DNA of 64,000 nt from Pseudofrankia coriaricola (GTDB lineage Bacteria; Actinomycetota; Actinomycetes; Frankiales; Frankiaceae): positions 98,832 to 162,831 of the forward strand of contig NZ_MBLO01000220.1 in the NCBI RefSeq assembly GCF_001854805.1. Reading direction: 5' to 3'. The notes under the pieces were generated by a model, which saw only the letters and a list, made by a program, of their open reading frames with translations, did no database searches and was not told the DNA's origin. Positions 51,906-60,500 of this stretch are shown here, piece after piece; the stretch's first letter is position 1; every line of letters starts with the position of its first letter. Position numbers and translations under genes: made by a program.

Positions 51906-52314
51906 TGTCAGACCTCCATCGAGGGCTTGGAGTGAAACAAGGCGTGGTGAGGCGGGGGCGACCCGGAAACTGCCCGGCGGAGATGGGCATCGCGAGCAGA
52001 CCGCCAGATCGAACGGCCGGCCACGGTCGCCGCGGCTCTGTGGGGGTGGCGAGGTGCCCTCGCCACCCCCACCCCCCCGATTGCGGTGAGTGGTCGTCAT
52101 GGAGACGATCGGCCATGCGGGCCACCGGCACATCAGTACTTGTACGGAGATCGGTACCTAACCGGTTCTCAGTGCCCAGACCGCGGCCTGGGTGCGGTTG
52201 GCCAGGGCCACCGGGGCGCCGATCCGTCGTCGCCGTCTTTCGCCGCGGATTCCAGTACTTCGACTACGTACTCGTACTGATGCCGCGGAGCCGCGGCCGC
52301 GCGAGCGTGACGGC
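51862..52314. other. Divergent region between the VOC gene and the ATP-grasp operon
   Basis: Apart from the Cys-ending leader ORF (51852-51905) I see no gene. A less GC-rich part at about 52135-52165 includes AGTACTTGTAC, and ACTACGTACTCGTACT occurs at about 52263-52278. Both are GTAC-rich and could be operator or promoter elements for the plus-strand operon. Confidence 0.35.
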
Positions 52315-52515
52315 ATGGATCTGAAGGCAGCCGTCGAGGCAGTGTTCGCCCCGGCAGGCGACCTGCTCCTGCCCCGGATAGGGGATCAGGAACGGGCATG
52401 GAACGAGGCAGCTATCGGCCACTCACCCGAATCCGAGGCATTGTTCTCGATCGCTCACACGGCCGCGCCATCGTTTGTGAACGCAGTGGCCGCTTTCGCC
52501 GGAGGGGCGCCGTGA
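52315..52515 (+). CDS. Small protein (66 aa) coupled to the GshB-like gene
   Basis: ATG 52315 to TGA 52513-52515, the stop overlapping the next start as GTGA. The sequence begins MDLKAAVEAVFAPAGDLLLP and goes on with IGDQERAWNEAAIGHSPESE, then ends FVNAVAAFAGGAP. No signal peptide, membrane helix or Cys. Its ribosome-binding site is weak and the frame is open upstream, so the exact start is uncertain. I do not recognise it. Position directly before an ATP-grasp ligase raises the possibility of a ligase substrate or partner, but nothing in the sequence proves that. Confidence 0.5.
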   Translation: MDLKAAVEAVFAPAGDLLLPRIGDQERAWNEAAIGHSPESEALFSIAHTAAPSFVNAVAAFAGGAP

Positions 52516-53483
52516 AGGTCGCGTTCGTCACCGATCCGCTCGAATCCCTCGGCGTGCCCACGGACACCAGCATCGGCCTGATGCAGGCAGTGCAGGACAG
52601 AGATGCGGAGGTGTGGGTCACCGAGGCGCACCTGCTCGAGGCCGAGAACGGTCGGGCTCGGGCGCTGGCCCGCCGGCTTCGGCTCCCTGCGTCCCAACCA
52701 CGCAATGGTCATCCATCGACGGTCGCGAGCACCTGGTACACAGCCGGCGAGCCGCGGCGCGTCTGGCTCGACGACATGGCTGCTGTCTTCATGCGCACCG
52801 AGCCGCCGCTCGACCAGACATACCTCACCGCGACCCTCATCCTGGACCTCGTCGATCCGGCCGGGACCGTCATGGTCAACGATCCTCGCGGACTGCGGGC
52901 CTGCGGCGAGCACGTCCTGCCGTTGCACTTCCCGGACCTGGTCCCGCCGACGATCATCACCGCCGACCCGCGCGCCATCCGGTCGTTCCTCGCCGACCAC
53001 GACGCCGTCGTGGTCAAGCCGGTGGACGGCTTCGGCGGCCGCGGCGTCCTGCGACTGCACCGCCATGATCCCAATCTCGCCTCCCTGCTGGAGACGTCCA
53101 CCCAGGACGGCCGCCGGGCCGTCATCGCGCAGCGGTTTCTCCCCGGGGTCTCGGCCGGCAACAAGCGGATCTTCGTGGTGGCGGGGGAACCCGTCGGCGC
53201 GGTCTACCGCTACCCGGCATCCGGCGACTTCCGGATCGGCGATCCGACCGCCGAAGCGCCGGTCACCGACCGCGACCGGGAGATCTGCGCCCGGCTCGCG
53301 CCGGACCTGCGGCGACACGGCATTCATCTCGCTGGCCTGGACGTGATCGGACCGCACCTCATCGAGGTGAACGTCACCAGCGTAGGCGCGCTGCGCAAGG
53401 CCGACACCCTGCTCGGCTGGAGCCTCTGCGCCGACCTCGTCGACAGCGTGCTGGGCACGCGCAAGCAAAGGGGAGTCGCATGA
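52512..53483 (+). CDS. GshB-like ATP-grasp ligase (glutathione synthetase family, divergent)
   Basis: A 323-aa protein from GTG 52512, with GGAGGGG 4 nt upstream. It follows the GshB plan: VAFVTDPLESL, FMRTEPPLDQTYL, VNDPRGLRACGEHVLPLHF, KPVDGFGGRGV (about 168-178), LPGVSAGNKRIFVVAGEP and GLDVIGPHLIEVNVTS (about 275-290). GshB joins gamma-glutamylcysteine and glycine using ATP. Two ligand segments differ from the E. coli type: the Arg-x-Asn...Gly-Gly loop is replaced by FRIGDPTAEAP (about 240), and EINVTSPT is EVNVTSVG. The substrate may therefore not be gamma-glutamylcysteine. Most actinobacteria make mycothiol, so any GshB here is unusual. Confidence 0.85.
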   Translation: MKVAFVTDPLESLGVPTDTSIGLMQAVQDRDAEVWVTEAHLLEAENGRARALARRLRLPASQPRNGHPSTVASTWYTAGEPRRVWLDDMAAVFMRTEPPLDQTYLTATLILDLVDPAGTVMVNDPRGLRACGEHVLPLHFPDLVPPTIITADPRAIRSFLADHDAVVVKPVDGFGGRGVLRLHRHDPNLASLLETSTQDGRRAVIAQRFLPGVSAGNKRIFVVAGEPVGAVYRYPASGDFRIGDPTAEAPVTDRDREICARLAPDLRRHGIHLAGLDVIGPHLIEVNVTSVGALRKADTLLGWSLCADLVDSVLGTRKQRGVA

Positions 53484-53875
53484 CCACCGCAATCATCTGT
53501 ACGGCGATCCTGGGCGCGATGGTGTTCGTCCTCGGATTCAACGTCTCCCGCCTGCGGGGCGCGACCGGGAAGGCCGGCGGCTCACAGTGGCCAAGCGACC
53601 CGGCGAACCCGCTCTTCATCGCGGTCCGGTCGCACGCCAACCAGGCCGAGTACGTACCGACCCTGATCGTGTTGTTTCTGCTCGTCGGCGCCCGCGGCTC
53701 GGCCGCCGTGGCCGTTCCACTGATCATCGGCGCCACCGTCGTGCGAGTGCTGCATGCCTACAACATGCTGACGGCCAAGGGCACCGGGCGCCTCACGCCG
53801 CTTCACCTGGCTTCCGCGATCGGTACCTATGTCTTCGGCGTCGCCCTCGCCGTCGCGGCCCTCTTCACCCTCTGA
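53480..53875 (+). CDS. MAPEG family membrane protein
   Basis: A 131-aa protein with four membrane helices, overlapping the ligase stop (ATGA at 53480-53483). Visible are a first helix (IICTAILGAMVFVLGFNVSR), FIAVRSHANQAEYVPTLIVL, which carries the MAPEG-type helix 2 with Asn and Glu, then VRVLHAYNMLTAKG and a last helix. Related proteins are glutathione-dependent membrane transferases and peroxidases acting on lipophilic electrophiles. Its coupling to a GshB-like gene strongly suggests a thiol cofactor made by, or related to, the ligase product. Confidence 0.88.
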   Translation: MTTAIICTAILGAMVFVLGFNVSRLRGATGKAGGSQWPSDPANPLFIAVRSHANQAEYVPTLIVLFLLVGARGSAAVAVPLIIGATVVRVLHAYNMLTAKGTGRLTPLHLASAIGTYVFGVALAVAALFTL

Positions 53876-55095
53876 TGGGCGGACCGTCCGCGCTGCTCCC
53901 GCTGCGCTCGTCCGCGTTCCGGCGCTACCTGCTCGGCCAGCTGGCGTCGGTGCCCTGTTCCTGGGCGCAGGTCGTCGCGCTCGCCTGGGTGGTGGTGGAT
54001 CTCGCCCCGGCGGCCATGGGATGGGTGGTGACCCTGCAGTTTCTGCCCAGCCTGCTCCTCGGACCGTGGTTCGGCGCGGTCGCCGACCGGTACGACCGCC
54101 GCCGGCTGCTGATGGCCGCCGAGGCCGGCCTCGGCCTGGTGGCGCTGGCGTACGCCGCCGCGTCCATTGCGGACGTTCTGACGCTGCCCGTCGTCTGTCT
54201 GCTCAGCGCGATCTGGGGCGTGGTCAACGCGCTGGACACGCCGGCCCGGCGGGCCCTGGTGCCGATGCTCGTGCCGCCGGCCCACGCGCCGGGCGCCTCA
54301 GCGCTGAGTGGAACCGTCATGTTGGTCGGCATGACGGCCGGGTCAGGACTCGGCGCGCTGGCGTTGGCCCACGTCGGCGTGGCGGCCACGTTCACCCTGA
54401 ACGCCGTCTCCTTCCTGGCCGACGTCGCCCTGCTCGCCACGATCCGGGTCGGGCCCTCGCCCCGGCTCGCGCGGGCACCCCGGCAGATCCGCGACGGGTT
54501 CCGCTATCTGTGGCATACGCCGCACCTGCGGACGCCGTTGCTCGCTCTGGCCGTGGTCGCGACCTTCGCCTTCACCTTTCAGGTCGCCGTGCCGATCTTC
54601 ATCCGCGCGACCTTCGACGGGGGAGCATCCCTCATCGGCACCGCCTTCACGGCGGTGACCGCGGGCAGCCTCGTCGGCACGCTCGTCGCGGCCGCTCGGG
54701 GTATGCCCGGCCGGCACACCCTGGCGCGAACGAACCTGGCCATGGCAGCCGCGATGACCGTGACCGCGACGGCTCCCACCGTGCCGATCGCGCTCATCGG
54801 CCTGGCCGGCATCGGCATCGCCTGGTCGTTCTTCCTCACGTCTGTGATCACCATTCTGCAGACCGCCGAACCCGCGATGATGGGCCGGGTCATGTCGCTG
54901 TTCGCTCTCGTCCTGCTCGGGGGCACCGCCCTCGGCGGTCCGATCGCCTCAGCCCTGACCACGGTTGCGGGAGTACGTGCGCCGTTCGTCCTGGGAGCGA
55001 CCGCCGCGGCGGTGGCCGTCGCCATCTCCTGGCGACACGCCGCCAGCTCCGCTGACCGCGCCAGCCGGCACGTGACGGCCGTCGACGCCGGATAG
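53875..55095 (+). CDS. MFS transporter (EntS/multidrug-type)
   Basis: A 406-aa twelve-helix transporter from ATG 53875, overlapping the MAPEG stop (TGATG). It has SSAFRRYLLGQLASVPCSWA, the loop motif GAVADRYDRRRLL after helix 2, LDTPARRALVPMLVPP, a central FRYLWHTPHLRTPLLAL segment and a late GRVMSLFALVLLGGTALGG. The type is DHA3 (EntS-like), commonly drug or siderophore exporters. As last gene of the ligase operon it may export the ligase product or a thiol conjugate. Confidence 0.9.
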   Translation: MGGPSALLPLRSSAFRRYLLGQLASVPCSWAQVVALAWVVVDLAPAAMGWVVTLQFLPSLLLGPWFGAVADRYDRRRLLMAAEAGLGLVALAYAAASIADVLTLPVVCLLSAIWGVVNALDTPARRALVPMLVPPAHAPGASALSGTVMLVGMTAGSGLGALALAHVGVAATFTLNAVSFLADVALLATIRVGPSPRLARAPRQIRDGFRYLWHTPHLRTPLLALAVVATFAFTFQVAVPIFIRATFDGGASLIGTAFTAVTAGSLVGTLVAAARGMPGRHTLARTNLAMAAAMTVTATAPTVPIALIGLAGIGIAWSFFLTSVITILQTAEPAMMGRVMSLFALVLLGGTALGGPIASALTTVAGVRAPFVLGATAAAVAVAISWRHAASSADRASRHVTAVDAG

Positions 55096-55221
55096 TGCCG
55101 CGCCCTCCCCAAAGGCGCGTTGACGGGCCGGCTACCGAGCGGCGCCCGGTGGCGGTCGGAAAGCCAGGTCCGCATGCCGGCCGGCCATCCCGCGTGAACG
55201 ATCAGGGGCCATGCTGGAGGG

Positions 55222-57567
55222 GTGCACAATCTGGTCCGGCCGTTCGTCGGCCGGCGGGAGGAGATGGCGCTGCTGCGCGCCGCCGCGTCGGCGGCGGCGC
55301 GCGGCCAGGGTGGTGGCGTCGTCCTGGTGACCGGCCCGGCGGGGATCGGGAAGACCCGCCTGGTCGAGGAGGCGCTGCGCGCCGAACCGGCCCCGGCCGG
55401 CACGGACAATGGCCGCGTCCCCGTCGGACGGGGCTACTGCCTGGCCGAGCGGGCGGCACCTCCGCTGTGGCCGTGGCGGCAGGCGCTTCGGGCACTCGCC
55501 CGCGCCGCCTTGCCGGCCGCCGGGCTTGGCGAGATCGGCGCGCTGCTCGACGAGGCGGCGCGGACGTGCGCCGCTTCCTCGGTGGAAGCGGCACACGCGG
55601 CCGGCGCGGCGGACGCGCGGTTCGCGACACTGGCCGAGGTGGCGGACAAGATGCTGGCCACGGCGACGGCCGCGCCGGCGGTGGTCGTGCTCGAGGACCT
55701 ACAGTGGGCGGACGCGCACACGGTCGAGCTGGTACGCCAGGTGGCGGGCGGGATCCGCGACAGCCGGCTGCTGCTGGTGGCGACGCTGCGCACGCAGGAA
55801 GCCCCGGGGGCGGCCTTCGCCGTACCCGACGAGACCATGGGTGTCCTTGCCCGCCTGGACACCGTCCAGTTGCTGGGGCTCCCCCCGCTCGGCGCCGCCG
55901 CCGCCCAGGAGTACCTGGCCGTGTCCGCGGGCGCGGACGACGCGACGTTCGCGCAGATGACCCTCGAACTGGCCAGGGCCCGCTACGACGCCGGCCAGGT
56001 GAGCGAGGCGTTGCGGCTGTGCGACGAGGTCGCCGCCGCCGCCGCGCGGACGGCCCGGCCGGACCTAGTCGCGGCCGCCGCGTTGCTGCCGCGCTGGGTC
56101 ACCTATCCCGAGGCCATCGAGGTGATCACCCGGCTGTGCCGGATGGCGCTGGCCAGCGACCAGCCTCCGCTGGTCCGCTCCCAGCTGCTGTCACAGCTGG
56201 CGACCGTCGTCGGCAACACCGGGGCCGTGGCGGAGGCGCGCGAGCACAGCGATGAGGCGCTGGCGCTGGCCGAACAGGCCGGCGACGGCCAGACGCTGCT
56301 GGACGCCGCGCGCGCCCGGGAGATGACGCTCGTCGGCCCGGATGACTCCGAGGAACGGCTGCGGCTGGCCGACGTCGTCGCACTGCAGGCCGACCGGCTC
56401 AACCAGCCGCTGGCGGCGGTCCTCGGGCAGCAGTGGCGGATCCGCGCGGCCTACCAGCTGGGCCGCCTCGACGCCGTCGACGACGCGATGACCGCCGCCG
56501 CCGCGCTCGCCGACCGCTGCCAGCTGCCGCTGGTGCGCTGGCACCAGCGGCGCGCCGTGGCGGCCCGCGCGGAGCTGGAGGGCCGGTTCGCCGCCGCCCG
56601 GGAAGCGGACCTCGCGGCTCACCAGCTCGCCAGGCGTTCGGGCGACCTGCAGGGCGTCGGGCTCAGCTATGCCTTCCGTCAGCACCTGGCCATGCTGCGC
56701 TGGGACGCGGCCGAGCTGCCGGACGACTACTGGACGGTCCTGGACGCCACCCCGCGCAACCCGCTGCTCGACACGTTCCGCGCGAACAACCACCTGCTCC
56801 TCGGCCAGCTCGACGAGGCACGCGGCGGCTACGAACGGCTGCGTCGCATGCTCGACCGGCCGGTCGTCGACGCCCGGTGGGGCGGGGTCCTGACGCAGTT
56901 CATCTACCTGGTCGAGGCGTTCGGCGACGCCGAAGCCGGCGCGGCGCTGGCCGAGCACCTGCGGCCATGGGCCGCCTACCCCGGTGCCCTCGGCATCGCC
57001 ACCGTCTTCTTCGTCGGGTGCGGCCAGGGCCACTACGGCCGGGCGCTGGCGTGCGCGGGAGAGCTCGCCGCCGCCGAGACGGCGCTGCACGCCGCGATCG
57101 AGGCCGACCTGGCGCTCGGCGCCCGCCCCCACATCGTCCTGAACCGCCTCGCCCTCGTCGGTGTGCTGCGCCGCCGCGCGGACGGCGCCCACGCGACGGG
57201 CGCCGGACGCGTCGAGGGCGCGGCGGACGTCGCGGGCAGTGCCGCCAAAGCCAGGACGCTCGCGGCCGAGGCCAGGGCGCTCGCGGCCGAGGCGGCCGCC
57301 GAGGCTCGCCGCCTGGACATGCCCGGCCCGCTCGCCCGCGCGGACCGACTGCTCGCCGAGCTCGACGCCGCCCGCCGCGCGGGCGACCCGCTGACCACCC
57401 GCGAGCGTGAGGTGGCCACGCTCGTCGCGGCGGCGCTGTCCAACCGCGAGATCGCGTCCCGGCTGGTGCTCTCCGAGCGCACCGTCGAAAGCCACGTCCG
57501 CTCGATCCTCGGCAAGCTCGGTTACGCCAACCGCGCCGAGCTCATCGCCCGCTGGCGGCCCGCCTGA
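55222..57567 (+). CDS. LuxR-type ATPase (LAL) transcriptional regulator, shortened ATPase region
   Basis: A 781-aa protein from GTG 55222. AAA part: VRPFVGRREEMALL, Walker A GPAGIGKT (residues 38-45), VPVGRGYCLAERAAPPLWPW, Walker B VVVLEDLQWAD. At about residue 233 the sequence jumps from AAAAQEYLAVSAGADDA into tetratricopeptide-like helices (MTLELARARYDAGQVSEALR). It thus skips the ARRSGGLPLLL to HGLLAEGL segment that the broken paralogue at 47894 keeps. The C-terminus is a LuxR helix-turn-helix (LTTREREVATLVAAALSNRE). LALs are large cytosolic activators often tied to secondary metabolism or catabolism; nearest possible target is the MFS/ligase operon. Confidence 0.88.
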   Translation: MHNLVRPFVGRREEMALLRAAASAAARGQGGGVVLVTGPAGIGKTRLVEEALRAEPAPAGTDNGRVPVGRGYCLAERAAPPLWPWRQALRALARAALPAAGLGEIGALLDEAARTCAASSVEAAHAAGAADARFATLAEVADKMLATATAAPAVVVLEDLQWADAHTVELVRQVAGGIRDSRLLLVATLRTQEAPGAAFAVPDETMGVLARLDTVQLLGLPPLGAAAAQEYLAVSAGADDATFAQMTLELARARYDAGQVSEALRLCDEVAAAAARTARPDLVAAAALLPRWVTYPEAIEVITRLCRMALASDQPPLVRSQLLSQLATVVGNTGAVAEAREHSDEALALAEQAGDGQTLLDAARAREMTLVGPDDSEERLRLADVVALQADRLNQPLAAVLGQQWRIRAAYQLGRLDAVDDAMTAAAALADRCQLPLVRWHQRRAVAARAELEGRFAAAREADLAAHQLARRSGDLQGVGLSYAFRQHLAMLRWDAAELPDDYWTVLDATPRNPLLDTFRANNHLLLGQLDEARGGYERLRRMLDRPVVDARWGGVLTQFIYLVEAFGDAEAGAALAEHLRPWAAYPGALGIATVFFVGCGQGHYGRALACAGELAAAETALHAAIEADLALGARPHIVLNRLALVGVLRRRADGAHATGAGRVEGAADVAGSAAKARTLAAEARALAAEAAAEARRLDMPGPLARADRLLAELDAARRAGDPLTTREREVATLVAAALSNREIASRLVLSERTVESHVRSILGKLGYANRAELIARWRPA

Positions 57568-57591
57568 CCCGGCCGGCCGGACGGCCGTGCG

Positions 57592-60500
57592 TCAGCCGAG
57601 CCAGGCTCGGGCGTTCTGGAAGAGGCGCAGCCACGGGCCGTGCTCGCCGTCGCCGCCGGCCGCGCCGGCACCGACGGGCAGCCAGGAACGCTGCTGGGTG
57701 AGGAACGCGCGCTCCGGGTGCGGCATCATCAGCGTCACCCGGCCGTCGTCGGAGGTGAGGGCGGCGACGGCGCCCGCGGTGCCGTTCGGGTTGGCCGGGT
57801 AGTCCTGCGTCGGCTTGCCGTGGTTGTCGACGTAGCGGGCGACGACCGCGCCGGGGCCGGACGGGCCGAACTCCATCCGGCCCTCCGCGTGCGCGACGGG
57901 CACGGCGAGCACCGAGCCCGCCATGCCGGCGAGCAGCACCGACGGCGAGTCCTCGATGAGCACGCTCGACACCCGGGCCTCGAACCGCTCGGACGCGTTC
58001 GGCAGCAGCGCCGGCCAGCCCGTCGCCCCGGGGATGAGGGAACCGAGGGAGGCGACCATCTGGCAGCCGTTGCAGATGCCGAGCGTCAGCGTGTCCGGCC
58101 GGTGGAAGAACGCGCGGAAGGCGGCGGCGAGCTCGGCGTGCGCGAGGATCGACTTCGCCCAGCCGGCGCCCGCGCCGAGCACGTCTCCGTAGGAGAAGCC
58201 GCCGCAGGCGGCGAGCACCGAGAAGCCGTCCAGTGTCACCCGCCCGGCCAGCAGGTCGGTCATGTGGACGTCGAACGCGTCGAAGCCGGCGGCGTCGAAC
58301 GCCGCCGCCATCTCCACCTGGCCGTTGACACCCTCGTCGCGCACCACGGCGACCCGCGGCCTGGACGGGTGTGCCTGGCGGGCGAGGGTGAAGGTGAACC
58401 GCTCCGAGATGCCGGGGTCGTCGTCGTCCAGGATCGCGTCGAACTCCTGGTCGGCCGCGTCCGGGTTGTCACGCAGGCGCTGGATCAGGTAGCTGGTCGT
58501 CGCCCAGGTGCGCTCCAGCTCGGCGCGGCCGCGGTCGAGGACGACGGCGCCGCCGTCGCGCAGGACGACGCGCTGACGCCGGGTCACCCCGCCGATCACA
58601 TGCACGTTCCCGGCTCCGACCGCCGCGGCCAGGCCCGCCACCACGCGCCCGACCGCCGCGTCGGCGACCTGCAGGACGGCGCCCAGCTCCTCGCTGAACA
58701 GCTTGCCGAGCAGGGTCCCAGGCAGCGCCGCCAGGTCGACGTCGACGCCCGCCCTGCCCGCGAGCGCCATCTCGGTGAGGGTCGTGAGCAGGCCGCCGTC
58801 GGACCGGTCGTGGTAGGCGAGGATGGCCGGGTCGTGGACCAGCGGCCGGGTGGCGGCGAAGAAGGCCCGCAGCCGGGCCGCGTCCGCGTCCGGGACGACG
58901 GCGGCGTCGCCGGCCCGGCCGTAGGCCAGGGCGAGCGCCGAGCCGCCGAGCCGGGCCTGGCCGGCCGACAGGTCGACGAACACCAGCGAACTGGCCTCGT
59001 CCCGCGCGAGCGCCGGGGTGAGCACCCGGGAGACGTCGGCGACCGGCGCCGCGGCGGTGACGATCAGCGACACCGGCGAGGTGACCGCCGCCTCGCCGCC
59101 GCCGTCCGACCAGACGGTGCGCATGCTCGTCGAGTCCTTGCCGACCGGGATCGGCACGCCGAGCGCCGGGCAGAACTCCTCCCCCAGCGCGTGGACCGCG
59201 TCGAACAGCGCGGCCTGCTGGTCGTCGACCTGGACGGCCGCCATCCAGTTGGCCGACAGCGCCACGTCCGAGAGGTCGGCGACGGCGGCGCCGGCGAGGT
59301 TGGTGACCGCCTCGCCGACCGCCATCCGCGCGGCCGCCGGCGCGCTGACGGTCGCCAGCGGGGTGCGCTCGCCCATCGCGAGCGCCTCGCCGACACGGCT
59401 GCCGTATGCCGAGGCGGTGACGGCGACGTCGCTGACCGGGACCTGCCACGGGCCGACCAGCTGGTCGCGCACGGTGTGGCCGCCGACGGTCCGGTCGCCG
59501 ATCGTGATGAGGAACTTCTTGCTGCCAACGGCCGGGACCCGCAGGACACGGTCGACGGCCTCGGCGACGTCGATGCCGGTCTCGTCGAACGGCGCCGCGG
59601 CGACGGGGCGGCTGTGCGCCTCGCGGGTCTGCCGGGACGCCTCGCCGAACAGCAGCGACATCGGGACGTCGACGGGCGCGCAGTCGAACTGCTGGTCGCC
59701 CACGATGAGCCGTGGCTCGTCGGTCACCGTGCCGACGACGGCGAACGGGCAGCGCTCGCGCTCGCAGAGCTCACGGAACGTGTCCAGGTCGGCCGCGGCG
59801 ATCCCGAGGACGTAGCGTTCCTGCGCCTCGTTGCACCAGATCTCCAGGCTCGACATGCCGGCGTCGGCGTTCGGCAGGTCGCGCAGCTCGAAGACGGCAC
59901 CCCGGCCCGCGTCGTGGACCAGCTCGGGCAGCGCGTTCGACCAGCCGCCGGCGCCGACGTCGTGGATGGAGACGATCGGGTTGGCGTCGCCGCGAGCCCA
60001 GCAGGCGTTGATGACCTCCTGGGCGCGCCGCTGCATCTCGGCGTTGCCGCGCTGCACGGAGGCGAAGTCGAGATCCTCGTCGCCGGCGCCGGTCTGCATG
60101 CTGGAGGCGGCGCCGCCGCCGAGGCCGATGAGCATCGCCGGGCCACCGAGGACGACGACTAGGTCGCCCGGCGCGAGTCGGTCCTTGCGGACCAACGCGT
60201 CGCGGACGTTGCCGATGCCACCCGCGATCATGATCGGTTTGTGGTAGCCCCAGCGGCCACCCGGGCCACCGTCCGTCTCGTACGCGCGGAAGTAGCCGAC
60301 GAGGTTCGGCCGGCCGAACTCGTTGTTGTAGCCGGCCGCGCCGAGCGGCGCCTCGATCATGATCTCCAGGGGGGAGGAGATGCGGCCGGGGCGCCGCTCC
60401 GGGCCCTCCCAGGGCAGCTCCTCGCCGGGGATGCGCAGGTTCGAGACGGTGTAGCCGGCCAGGCCCATCTTGGGGGTGGCGCCGCGACCGGTGGCGCCCT

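Noticed and set aside
52315..52515. Confident call of a graspetide precursor
   Set aside because: The ligase is GshB-like rather than of the known graspetide type, and the peptide lacks a repeated acceptor/donor core; kept only as a hypothesis.
57640..60162. An 840-codon plus-strand open frame
   Set aside because: It is antisense to purL, whose motifs are unmistakable; the frame is the GC-rich shadow of purL codons.
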